From Bartonella bacilliformis KC583 (GTDB taxonomy: Bacteria; Pseudomonadota; Alphaproteobacteria; Rhizobiales; Rhizobiaceae): a stretch of 64,000 nt of DNA. The position numbers were made by a program, and so were the translations under genes. How positions within the stretch are numbered: the first letter of the stretch is position 1; each line of letters starts with the position of its first letter. The stretch lies in NCBI RefSeq assembly GCF_000015445.1, contig NC_008783.1, forward strand, positions 1,177,001-1,241,000, written 5' to 3'. The notes under the pieces are model-generated. The model made no database searches. It was given only the letters and a program-made list of their open reading frames with translations, and was not told where the DNA came from. Of this stretch, positions 49,927-59,144 are shown piece after piece.

Positions 49927-50257
49927 ATGTCTCTCCCCATAAAAAAGCCCATCCCTTATGGACAGGCATCATTCACTTCCATTTTTTAAAACAGATAATT
50001 TGTAGTGTTTTTTCTAAATGCCATACAACATCGCTCTTCAGTATGAAGAAGATGTCAAGATACATTGGCACGTATTGCGAGATATTGATGTTTTTGCTAT
50101 TCTTAATGTTAACAATTATAAAAATTGATAAACAAACGGAATACAGCCATTAAGAATTGGCATCCTCTTTCTTGCAGAACGAGGTTTTATAGCACTCAAG
50201 ATAATCCTAAGAATGAGAAAAGGCTGGTGTTCAATTCCAGCCTTTGTGTGTTTCTCA
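49927..50257. other. Gene-free region within the phage remnant
   Basis: Apart from a terminator at 50217-50245 there is no supported feature. The sequence probably carried the promoter of the lysis genes. Confidence 0.45.
50217..50245 (-). terminator. Terminator of the phage antirepressor unit
   Basis: A 9-bp stem (AAAGGCTGG / CCAGCCTTT) lies 13 bases beyond the stop of the gene at 50258. On the minus strand it is followed by TTCTCATTCTT, a weak T tract. Confidence 0.65.
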
Positions 50258-50530
50258 TTAATGGCAAAGTGCCTTGTCTAAATCCGAGCTATAAGCCTTC
50301 AACCAAGGATCAAAACTCGGAGACAATTCTGAATCGCCAAAATTTGTCAAAACGGCCAAAATCTTAAAAGCATTCGGAACTTCATCCTGAAGCTTTAACA
50401 GTAAAGCTATTTCTACCTCATCCATGATACTAACCAAGGCGGTGCATTCTTCATCTTCAATGTCTTCATGATTAGAAAGCTGAGACAGCTTCATCCACAA
50501 ATCGCACAAAAAGTCGGTCTCTATCTTCAC
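50258..50530 (-). CDS. Small acidic phage-type protein, start altered by a 23-bp duplication
   Basis: The 90-residue protein from the GTG at 50530 is acidic and helical (LSNHEDIEDEECTALVSIMD) with no recognised domain. The ancestral start was probably the ATG at 50553 that overlaps the antirepressor stop (ATGA). A 23-bp tandem duplication at 50505-50550 now makes that start end after eight codons. The second copy offers the GTG at 50530 with the same following codons (KIETDFLCDLW). Whether it is still translated is uncertain. Confidence 0.5.
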   Translation of the reverse strand: MKIETDFLCDLWMKLSQLSNHEDIEDEECTALVSIMDEVEIALLLKLQDEVPNAFKILAVLTNFGDSELSPSFDPWLKAYSSDLDKALCH

Positions 50531-50550
50531 AAAAAGTCGGTCTCTATCTT
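50505..50550. repeat. 23-bp tandem duplication
   Basis: The unit CACAAAAAGTCGGTCTCTAT plus CTT is present twice without error. It shifts the frame of the gene that overlaps it. Confidence 0.95.
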
Positions 50551-51311
50551 CATTGCACACCTCCATGGAATGGCTCTCTTAAGCTCGCCAATCCATCAGC
50601 AGTGATTTTAGCTGAGGAAACTATTCTTTCTGTCCCATCAAGTTTGTGAATAGTCAGAGTTGAACAATCCATCAGACCTTTCTTGATTTTATCCTGATAC
50701 GGTAATAACGGAGCCCCTGGAACAGGCCTATAAACCAAATCGTGCTTCCACAAATAGTTAATGAAATCCTTTGGCCGCATTTCTAAAACCTTTGCTGCTT
50801 CAATGAGACCGAATAGACCATCACTCCGCTTTAAGCTTTCAAGGACTTTTGCCTCTGGTTGTAATTCAGCAATGACATTGTCTTTGCGTTCATTTTCGCT
50901 TTTTAGATACGTCAAAACACCAAGAACTGCTTCGGGGCTGGAGTAGTCAACGCGAGGTGCTTCTATTGTTTTGCACGCTATTCACACTCGATAAAATATT
51001 GGCGTGCTTGTTTTCCTTTCTCGTTCCTTTCAACCATGGCAAGTTCCCTTGCCATGTCTAAGCTGAAATAGTATTCCATGCTTGGACGACTATCTTTAGG
51101 TTTTACTAAAATTTTAGTGAAATCTATAAGGTATTGATTTTCTTAAAAATTATACTCTTTAATACGATTAATAATCCAGTCATTAAAACGAGATGTCACT
51201 TCCAAAAACACATGCAATTCACGTGCATAGACAGTTTGAATAGTTTCCTGCCCAACAGTTTGTTCTGATATTTCTAACAGTTTGTTCTGATATTTCTATA
51301 AGAGTGTTCAT
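50550..51311 (-). pseudogene. Phage AntA-type antirepressor pseudogene
   Basis: The start at 51311 (MNTLIEISEQTV) is followed by a 22-bp tandem duplication that shifts the frame. The AntA domain then reads QTVYARELHVFLEVTSRFND, IINRIKEYNF, a TAA, and SMEYYFSLDMARELAMVERN with KGKQARQYFIECE ending in TAG. A further shift leads to YSSPEAVLGVLTYLKSENER and the KilA-C-type C-terminal domain (50550-50915, VLEMRPKDFINYLWKHDLVY). It would have controlled the phage repressor. At least three lesions are present. Confidence 0.88.
51254..51297. repeat. 22-bp tandem duplication in the antirepressor 5' end
   Basis: AACAGTTTGTTCTGATATTT plus CT occurs twice in tandem. Because 22 is not a multiple of three it inactivates the frame. 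Confidence 0.95.
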
Positions 51312-52060
51312 AATGAACTCCTATGCAATTAGAGGTTTTCTATTGATACCTTTAAAAGGCATCAGGTGCTAGAAAACACGGTGCATAGTCCGTCATACAC
51401 TTTTCCTATGAGGGTATTTTACGGCGTAACCACACCCGACAAGATCATTGTATGCTTGCAAACATACAACGAGTTAAAGCCTTTGATGTGCAGGAGGATA
51501 ATTGTTTCGGCAATCTATCCGCTAGTTGTTGTAAGGTGTTTCTTAAGCACCTGACTCGAAAGTTTCATATTGAAACAATATTGTCAAGGAAAAGTACGAA
51601 ACAAAACGCCATTTGTGAAATTGAGGTATTAATCGAAACACTAAGTATTATTCCTGAGCGTCGTAAAACCTCGTCCTTCAAGGAGATGAGGATATAAAAA
51701 CCAGATATGCTGCAAGACCAATTAAATGAATTCTTCAAATACTTTTTAGAAAAGTATAGAAATTTTATTTTTATAGATAGTAAGATATGTAATGTAGCGC
51801 TACACTGTAAACATGATCTGATTTATCTGCAATAAATGCGCAACATATCTTAGATTTGATCTGTTGCGTGATAGATAAACCCTATCATTTAAGGCAAAAA
51901 GATTTCAAAAGCACTCATAGCAAACTCGGTAAGAAAAACAGAAGATAAATCTCGCTCATTCTGTTTTTTCAAACCTAAACCGATACAAATATCAGTGTTT
52001 CCTCTTTAATAAAAGCATGCGCTTTCACGAAATAATAAATTTCTCTTATTTAGAAAATAT
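51312..52060. other. Gene-free region, end of the phage remnant
   Basis: Short open frames here have no recognisable product. The part 51930-52007 matches the segment downstream of small secreted gene 1 (45234-45314). The boundary of the phage-like insertion may therefore lie before 51930. Confidence 0.45.
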
Positions 52061-52324
52061 CTACACTATACTATCTTTGGAACACTTCATGTACATTCTA
52101 TATCCTTGAGATCTCGAGTAACGGCTAAAGCGCTGACACTCATACCCCCTCACTTTTTCCCTAAAGAGATCGAATTGCATCAAACTCTTATACATTTCTA
52201 ATTTCATCATAAAATTATGACGAAGATTCATGTTCTTAACATAATTACGATCGTACTTGTTGGCCTCTGCTACTGAACAAAAAGCGGCCGAACACAAAGC
52301 TAAAGCTAAAACAAAACGTTTCAT
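52061..52324 (-). CDS. Small secreted protein 2
   Basis: The 87-residue product has a signal peptide nearly the same as small protein 1 (MKRFVLALALCSAAFCSVAE). The mature part is about 66 basic residues ending in a Cys pair 18 residues apart (ECQRFSRYSRSQGYRMYMKC). It shares the leader DNA and the C-terminal RYS-x-G-x-R-x-M-x-C pattern with the protein at 45382. The start follows a GGAGTTTATCTCA leader. Function is unknown. Confidence 0.6.
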   Translation of the reverse strand: MKRFVLALALCSAAFCSVAEANKYDRNYVKNMNLRHNFMMKLEMYKSLMQFDLFREKVRGYECQRFSRYSRSQGYRMYMKCSKDSIV

Positions 52325-53209
52325 TGAGATAAACTCCTTACGCAAAAAATAATTATAAAATAACAAAATTTACGCAGGACCTTATTTAAAGGACCTTATC
52401 AAGGTCCCGGTACACATTATGGTCATAATTGTCAACAAAGTAATACCTGTTTTGTGTTTTTTGATATTTCTTATCCTCTAAAAATCCTCTGATTAAGCCT
52501 CTCTCCCCATATATTCCTCAAAAACAAAAAACTGCAATGTGTGTATGGCATTATCATTTTAGATAGCTACAATCTTAACGGTCTTCGCGCAAATAGGCGA
52601 AAACTATTCGATATCCTTTCTTGTCCTAACGAGATAAGCTTTACACATCGCTTTGGGTAATGTCTGTCATACTTTTTACAGTGTCTTCTTGCTCTTCCTC
52701 AAATAATTCGCAATCACTGCTTGTCGTATAACCACCACTGTACAAAAATGATGTTTAAAATTTTCGATGCGCTCTATAGATAAAATATAACATCAATAAA
52801 TTGGCACGCTAATCTGAATGATGTTTATTCACTCAAGCCTTAATCATCAATCACAAATAAATCGCCCTATCCTTAAACCTTAAAACATATTTGACGCGCT
52901 TTTATAGGACATCTCTTTGAGCTTAATTGCAAATTTTCATGCAGGTAGGATACCTAATTATGCGCGCTCTTCAGCAATCTCATCACAGTGCCTTTTTTCT
53001 CCTAATTATAATGAAGGTTCATGTTCAAACAACCTCCATTACAAATAGCAAACCATAAACAAACCACAAACATAACATCAATAAATCACGAATTTATTGT
53101 TTATCCCAAATCCCATCCCCTTGTTCTTCATTCAGAACGTAGCGATCAAGCACATTTTCCAACTCACACATCAATATCATAGCGAAAACGACGTCAAAGG
53201 AAACACACA
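52325..53209. other. Gene-free region upstream of toxin C, with degenerate 13-bp-type repeats
   Basis: Two degenerate units AGGACCTTAT(T/C) at 52376-52408 sit at the same place relative to the small gene as the 12-copy array at 45761. The following ~150 bases match the region after that array. The remainder is AT-rich with no supported gene. The toxin C promoter and its AAAGGAA ribosome binding site lie at the end. Confidence 0.55.
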
Positions 53210-55144
53210 ATGAAATCGAAGCTGTTGTTGTTCTTGTCTAGCCTCTTATTGTCTCTTCATACTTCTTTTGCCGCACCTATTCCTGCTCAAATCCTGCAAA
53301 CCCCTACGGACCACCCTCATGACAAAGCTATTCACGTTAAAGTCCATACAGGATATGAATATTGCTATGCCCCTGTCTTTACAAAAGGAGAGGGCTACAT
53401 CTATCTCAGTGATTGTTCTTCCTCTAACGTTAAATTCGCTCGCTATGACCTATTTCAAAGAGTCGCCTGGAATATCAACGACACCTGGTTGTGCATGACT
53501 GCTCCTAGCTCTGTTACAGGCATTGACGGAAGCTCCACCGCTGACTGGGATTATCTGCTCTTACGGCCTTGTGTGATCAATGATCAAAATCAACGCTGGA
53601 TCATTAAAGACAGAAGCTTCTACACAGCCGATGGAAGATTTCGTGTTAAAGACTATAAATGGTATGCCTATATTTCAAAGAACGAGAAAGATTATTATGA
53701 CCATCATTTAACTTTTGAAATGAACCACTGGACACAAACGATTTCTCCTCCTGTAAATCTCAGTTCCAAGACATTTGTCGCCTGGCTATATGTCAATACA
53801 TATCCTCCTGTATTTGCCCTCTATTATCTGCAAAATGACTCCTCCTCCCTCTCTACAACGCCGCTGCCTCTTTATTACAATCCAGAAAATGGCCATATCG
53901 CTCAATATTACACTGCATCTGGGGATTTTTATTGTATGGTCTCTCAGCAATCTGCTGAAGATGATTGGAATTGGGTTACATGGCAACCTTGTACGGATAA
54001 AGTTCCTTCAAGTAAGGATGCCTCTTTTTGGGATATTTCTCAGTTAGATGAGACTGAAGGTCTTATTTTGGATTTTCAAGGTAATCCGCTAAGAGTAACG
54101 CAATATGGTATTTATTGGGGGGTCCCTTACACAGCAAAGCCCAGTTATATTAAACAAGACACCAGTAACTCGCCAACCTCTAATTTTCTGTTTTCTGCTG
54201 ATATTGAAAAATGGAACCGTTATGTGAATGGGAATTTAGGAGAAACACTTTCTTATTGCCCTGCTCCTGGAAATAAGAAAAATATTCTGCAAGCTTCTCA
54301 GACACGAAAAAAACGACAGTTACCTCCTGAATTTACTCTCTCCGATGAATGGACAAAAAGACTATGGGAAATCTCTAGAAGTAATACTAAAAAAGGTGAC
54401 GAAATAATTGGCTATTGTGGAATTTGCATGCTGCATGCTATGCAAATGCTTGCTGAATTGCAAGAATATCACAACAGTACTCCTCCTCAAGACGGAGAAG
54501 GTTATTTCTTTAATACGCAGCAAAGAACAGATCCTTTTAACTCGCTGCGTTCTAGATTTCCTGAAATTGTAAATAGACTTCAAATTACAGAGCAGTATAT
54601 TACAATGCCTTCTCATCCAGGAGAAGATATTTATGAACGAACAGATAGAATATCTCGCACTATAGCATCAATATTTTTACCTCAATATCTGTGGAGACCT
54701 TCACCAGTTGCAAGAACCAATGATGAGATGAGAATCTTGCTTCAAGATTTTATAAATACTCCTCCTGGAACACTTGGATTTGTAACAATTGTTGTTGAAG
54801 GTTCTACAGGAATATCTGGTCATGTCCAACCTATTTTAAGAATACGCGAACAATTATTCTTAATTCCTACAAATATACCTAACTATAATCTCAGAACATT
54901 CAGACGTAATATTATCGCAACAACAAATCCAGAAACCTTGCTTTATCATCTCTCAGAGAGGGGCACTCTGAGACTTCATTCACTCTCAACCATTCAAATG
55001 ACTCAGCTAAATCTTCCCTCTTTAAACCTTTATGTGTCGCAGAGGAATTGCACTGGAGAAGGTGATCATAGAAGAGGCAATAGAGAACTTCCAAGAGTTT
55101 CTATTATCAATCAGTGTTTAAGTGGTAGATGTGCTATTCAATAA
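53210..55144 (+). CDS. DUF1561 (PF07598) secreted ricin-B-like lectin toxin, paralog C
   Basis: The 644-residue protein has the same plan as paralogs A and B. It has a signal peptide (about 1-21, cleaved near FAA) and ricin-B-like regions about 40-170 (NQRWIIK) and 205-310 (WNWVTW). C350, the polybasic site R366-K-K-R369 and the effector motifs YCGIC (C403, C406), GYFFNT, GHVQP (H538), PTN (N555), CTGEG (C614) and NQCLSGRC follow. Key positions are identical to paralog A. No small secreted gene follows it; gpsA lies 441 bases downstream. Confidence 0.88.
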   Translation: MKSKLLLFLSSLLLSLHTSFAAPIPAQILQTPTDHPHDKAIHVKVHTGYEYCYAPVFTKGEGYIYLSDCSSSNVKFARYDLFQRVAWNINDTWLCMTAPSSVTGIDGSSTADWDYLLLRPCVINDQNQRWIIKDRSFYTADGRFRVKDYKWYAYISKNEKDYYDHHLTFEMNHWTQTISPPVNLSSKTFVAWLYVNTYPPVFALYYLQNDSSSLSTTPLPLYYNPENGHIAQYYTASGDFYCMVSQQSAEDDWNWVTWQPCTDKVPSSKDASFWDISQLDETEGLILDFQGNPLRVTQYGIYWGVPYTAKPSYIKQDTSNSPTSNFLFSADIEKWNRYVNGNLGETLSYCPAPGNKKNILQASQTRKKRQLPPEFTLSDEWTKRLWEISRSNTKKGDEIIGYCGICMLHAMQMLAELQEYHNSTPPQDGEGYFFNTQQRTDPFNSLRSRFPEIVNRLQITEQYITMPSHPGEDIYERTDRISRTIASIFLPQYLWRPSPVARTNDEMRILLQDFINTPPGTLGFVTIVVEGSTGISGHVQPILRIREQLFLIPTNIPNYNLRTFRRNIIATTNPETLLYHLSERGTLRLHSLSTIQMTQLNLPSLNLYVSQRNCTGEGDHRRGNRELPRVSIINQCLSGRCAIQ

Positions 55145-55585
55145 AAATTAAAATTCTGAATGCATTGAGAGCGATATACCATGAACCAACAAGATACGAC
55201 AAGATTTGGTCTTCTACGACAAAATATTATAGTGCAGCATGAAGACTCTTAGCTGCACTCTTTATATTGCTCTTGTCCTCTTGTTTAAAAAAATAAGTCA
55301 CTTTTATAACGCTAAAGATAGAAAAAACCAACAATACCCTCAAAAAAATCAGTTTAACTTATTAAAAATATAGAAATTTACATGTTTCACAAAATATTTT
55401 ATAGATTTTTTCTGTTATAAACTGTTGCCTGTTTTTTCCTAACTTTGCAGTATTTTTTGTTACTCAAGTAAATATCCTCTATAATTGTACTATCCAAACT
55501 TTTACCTTAATCTCCTTCTACCCTGAAGAGCAAAATTTAACAGCATATTAGATAAAATATACTGTCCAAATAATTAGAGAGTAAG
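55145..55585. other. Gene-free region between toxin C and gpsA, with a hairpin
   Basis: An 8-bp perfect stem (AGTGCAGC / GCTGCACT, 55231-55259) followed by CTTTATATT may terminate toxin C transcription. The rest is AT-rich, and the gpsA promoter should lie in its second half. Confidence 0.55.
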
Positions 55586-56521
55586 ATGAAAATAACAATT
55601 TTTGGAGGTGGGGCATGGGGACAAGCCCTTGCATTTGCTTTTGCGCAAAAAAATGAAGTTCAAATTGTTTCGAGACGAAACATTTCAACTGCACTAATGC
55701 CTTTAAATGAAATCCTGAATAAAAATTCCCATAGAATTATCTTACAATCTTCCTTAGAAGAGAGTTTGAATTCTGAACTTTTTGTCATTGCCATAAGTGT
55801 TCAAGCCTTAAGAGAATGGTTTATTCGCGCACGCTTAAACCAAAACTCAAAAATACTCATTGCTAGCAAAGGTATTGAGGAAAAAACAGGGATATTCGTT
55901 AGCCAAATCGCAAAAAAATTCATTTCTTTAGAAAATCTTTGTTTTTTAGCAGGTCCAAGTTTTGCTAAAGAAATTATCCTGGGTCTCCCATGTGCATTAG
56001 CCATTCATTCGTGTAATCCAATCCTGGCTCAAAAATTTGCAAACCAAATGCCTTCTTTTATCAAACCCTACATTGAAGATGACATCATTGGTGGCGAAGT
56101 AGCGAGTGCGTATAAAAATGTTATTGCTATAGCAGGAGGAATCTGCGACGGGCTGAATTTAGGCCAGAATGCTAAAGCATCTCTTTTATCACGTGGACTT
56201 GTGGAAATGTGCAAATTTGGAGAATATTTCGGCGCAAAAATGCAAACTTTTTTGGGACTTTCTGGTGCAGGTGATTTGTTTTTAACAGCTAATTCTCTTC
56301 TTTCCAGGAACTATCGTGTTGGACTGGGACTGGCTCAAAATAACCGTTTAGAAGATATTTTAAGAGATTTGGGCGAAGTAGCGGAAGGTATTAAAACTTC
56401 TCAAGCAATTACTCAAATTTCTGAAAAAGAAGGTATCTACACTCCTATCGCTACAGAAATCCAAAAAATCATTCAAGGGAAAAGCCCCCTAGAAAGTATG
56501 AGTACCCTGATGAAAAAATGA
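55586..56521 (+). CDS. gpsA: Glycerol-3-phosphate dehydrogenase, Helicobacter-like
   Basis: GpsA makes sn-glycerol-3-phosphate for phospholipid synthesis. The 311-residue protein has the NAD-binding start [17 protein letters not shown], then [20 protein letters not shown], the catalytic [18 protein letters not shown], and [16 protein letters not shown]. It is shorter than the ~330 residues usual in alphaproteobacteria. From memory its detailed sequence matches Helicobacter GpsA (ISRR after the Rossmann start, VIAISVQ-x-LREWF, SRGLVEM, an LESM end). Horizontal acquisition of gpsA has been proposed in Bartonella. It stands alone beside the toxin island. Confidence 0.93.
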   Translation: MKITIFGGGAWGQALAFAFAQKNEVQIVSRRNISTALMPLNEILNKNSHRIILQSSLEESLNSELFVIAISVQALREWFIRARLNQNSKILIASKGIEEKTGIFVSQIAKKFISLENLCFLAGPSFAKEIILGLPCALAIHSCNPILAQKFANQMPSFIKPYIEDDIIGGEVASAYKNVIAIAGGICDGLNLGQNAKASLLSRGLVEMCKFGEYFGAKMQTFLGLSGAGDLFLTANSLLSRNYRVGLGLAQNNRLEDILRDLGEVAEGIKTSQAITQISEKEGIYTPIATEIQKIIQGKSPLESMSTLMKK

Positions 56522-57096
56522 CAGCTTTAATTCGTTCGTTAATGCAGGAGAACCCCGCAAAAGCAATTTAAATTCAATATGGGGTCGTTAACCAAAGATT
56601 TTTAGAGAATAATCCAGCTGTTATCATTAAAACTTCCTATCAAAAAATCAAAGTGCATTCACAGCTTGATCTAATTTAGATAGCAACAGATTTTGCATCA
56701 TTAGCCCTCTGAAAAGCTCATATCATCATTAAACCATATTCTAAATAGATATCTTTTTAACATTTTTCTTAAACTAGCTACAACACCTGAAGCTAACTCT
56801 ACAAGACACGAAACATTTATTTATGGAAAAAGAAGAAAAAAGCTAATTAAGGAAATTTTTAGTAAGAGATTCATTAAACTTGATATAACATAGAGAAAAA
56901 CAGTACATAAGCTAAAAAACTGGCCATAATGAGAGCAGTTCTATTCAGATTAACCGCATTGCAACTGAAATCATTCTTGGATGGACCGAAGACAATAACA
57001 TCGGCCCTATATCAAGAATATAGATCTAAAATTATTACTAAATCTACTCATTAAGATAGAAACTAAAGTTTTAATAAAGCCTCTATCATATATTAT
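56522..57096. other. Gene-free convergent region
   Basis: No gene, RNA or strong hairpin is seen. The sequence is AT-rich and lies between the ends of gpsA and the leftward permease gene. Confidence 0.45.
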
Positions 57097-58524
57097 CTAT
57101 CGCTTAAGCTTATATCCTACCACCAAAAGCAAACACCATATAGGAATGATAATAACTGCCAAACTCATGTCAGAGATTGGCACAGGAAGGTAAGAATCAA
57201 GAGGAAATGCTTCTATTCCTATCATATGACAAAATCGAGTCATTAATCCATCTTGCCCAAAGCCACTGATAAACATAACGCAAAATAATAGGGCAAGGAA
57301 GAAAAGACAGAGATAATTAGCATAAGGATATAAACCAAATGGATAAACAAACTTATCCTTTTTGTCTTTATGAGCTTTTCTAAATTTCAAATGAACAATA
57401 ACAATAAGAGCCCACGTCATAGCTGCTGCTGTAGTTGACATAGCCATGACACGCGCAAAAACATTATCGGGCATAAAAGAATTAACAATGATAATTGTCG
57501 CAGTACAAAGTGACGAAAAAAGAACAGCAACATAAGGAACATGAGCACTACTTAATTTACCAAAAATACTTGGCGCATTTTTTTGTACCGCTAAACTGTA
57601 AAGCATACGACCATTCGAATAAAGACCACTATTGTAAACTGAAATGGCAGCCATAATTACCACAAAATTCAAAATATGGCCAGCTGCAGGAATGCCTACG
57701 CTTTCAAAAATAGTGACAAAAGGACTTTTCTCTTTTCCAATCATATTCCACGGCATTATCATCATAATAATACCGATAGAGCCAACATAAAAAAACATAA
57801 CCTGTTGCATAATTTTACGAATAGCAGTGGGTATTGTTTTTTCTGGTTCCATTGCCTCTCCAGCAGCCACACCAACAAGCTCAGTTCCACAAAAAGCAAA
57901 CATGATCACAGAAGTCGCCAATAAAACTCCCACTCCTCCATAAGGGAAAAAGCCGCCATGATCCCAGAGATTCCGAATACTCGCTTGCCCCCCATTCATC
58001 CCAGTCAGAACAAGGAAGATTCCAAAAATAATCATACCGATGACAGCTAATACTTTGATCAAAGCTAAACCATATTCAAATTCTCCATACAGGCGAACAT
58101 CAATAAGATTGAGCAATGTAACAAGTGCAAGAACAATAAGAGATGTTTTCCAGTGATCGATCATAATCCAATAATCAAGATAAAGTCCAATAACTGTTAT
58201 TTGGACCATGCTCGCAAGAACATAAAGAAACCAATAATTCCAACCAGCTATAAAACCAGCTAAGTTCCCCCAATATTTATAAGCAAAATGACTAAAAGCA
58301 CCTGAAACTGGCTCTTCGGCTAACATCTCTCCGAGCATCCGCATAATAAAATAGATAATCAGCCCACCCAAAGCGTAAGCAAGAATAGTTGCAGGCCCCG
58401 CTAATTGAATAGCTTCTGTTGATCCATAAAAAAGCCCTGTTCCAATGACGCCTCCCAGAGCAATCATTTGAACGTGACGATCTTTAAGGCTACGCTTCAA
58501 TTCGTTGTTTTTTACCTCAGACAT
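57097..58524 (-). CDS. Amino acid permease of the AroP/PheP type (APC family), copy 1
   Basis: The 475-residue protein has 12 predicted membrane helices. The family start LKRSLKDRHVQMIALGGVIG then TGLFYGSTEAIQLAGPA is present, followed by MLGEMLAEEPVSGAFSHFAY. It imports an amino acid by proton symport in the inner membrane; the substrate is not clear from sequence. In helix 6 it has FAFCGTEL where copy 2 and the family have FAFGGTEL. It is a near duplicate of the gene at 61072. Confidence 0.88.
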   Translation of the reverse strand: MSEVKNNELKRSLKDRHVQMIALGGVIGTGLFYGSTEAIQLAGPATILAYALGGLIIYFIMRMLGEMLAEEPVSGAFSHFAYKYWGNLAGFIAGWNYWFLYVLASMVQITVIGLYLDYWIMIDHWKTSLIVLALVTLLNLIDVRLYGEFEYGLALIKVLAVIGMIIFGIFLVLTGMNGGQASIRNLWDHGGFFPYGGVGVLLATSVIMFAFCGTELVGVAAGEAMEPEKTIPTAIRKIMQQVMFFYVGSIGIIMMIMPWNMIGKEKSPFVTIFESVGIPAAGHILNFVVIMAAISVYNSGLYSNGRMLYSLAVQKNAPSIFGKLSSAHVPYVAVLFSSLCTATIIIVNSFMPDNVFARVMAMSTTAAAMTWALIVIVHLKFRKAHKDKKDKFVYPFGLYPYANYLCLFFLALLFCVMFISGFGQDGLMTRFCHMIGIEAFPLDSYLPVPISDMSLAVIIIPIWCLLLVVGYKLKR

Positions 58525-59144
58525 TATTCCTCACCATCATTACGTAATCGACCTTTATAAAAAAGGCATTTATGTATTTTTTAAAAAACAAAAATTAATT
58601 TATTTTTCTATCGTTATGCAACTCGTTTATTTGAATGCGTCACATGAATTAATCTATTCAAATAATAGGAAATAAATATATTTCGTTCTCTATTTCAATT
58701 TATGACGTTTATATTTGTTACACTAACAAAACATCAATCATCGATACTTCACGCTTCACAAACGTGTTATGCTGGACCAAAATAGTTTTTGTTACAATAT
58801 TGGATAATCTCTTTCAGGCAGATATTTAGGAAATCGACCAACTTATACACAGGTTTTATGCCATTAAATTCCCTCATTAACAAGGTCACGGCACCAAAAT
58901 AAGAGATATTTCCATTAATTTATCAATCATATTCTCTGCTTTTTTAGCGTTTTTCAATATTTTCATAAAAAATTTGATAACATTACAGCATTGTTCCTAG
59001 GAATGATGGCTATAATAATTGCACTCCCTTTATTCAGCGTCTTCTCTTTTTTGTTAGATACAGAAAAAGAAAGTAATTATTGCTCAATAATGAGCTGCCT
59101 CTCTCTTTTTGCTTCTCAAAATCCTGTATAAGTACCAATTATCT
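58525..59144. other. Gene-free region upstream of permease copy 1
   Basis: The segment 58610-58660 (TTATGCAACTCGTTTATTTG and following) is nearly the same as 62590-62640 upstream of copy 2, so the duplication included the promoter region. No gene is supported; short plus-strand frames are not convincing. Confidence 0.5.

Noticed and set aside
51366..51697. Two short overlapping plus-strand frames
   Set aside because: They are in decayed phage-flanking DNA, without a family, signal or good ribosome binding site.
43076..55144. Classical toxin-antitoxin system
   Set aside because: Both partners carry export signals and the small genes are convergent, not in an operon with the toxins, so a cytoplasmic antitoxin model does not fit.
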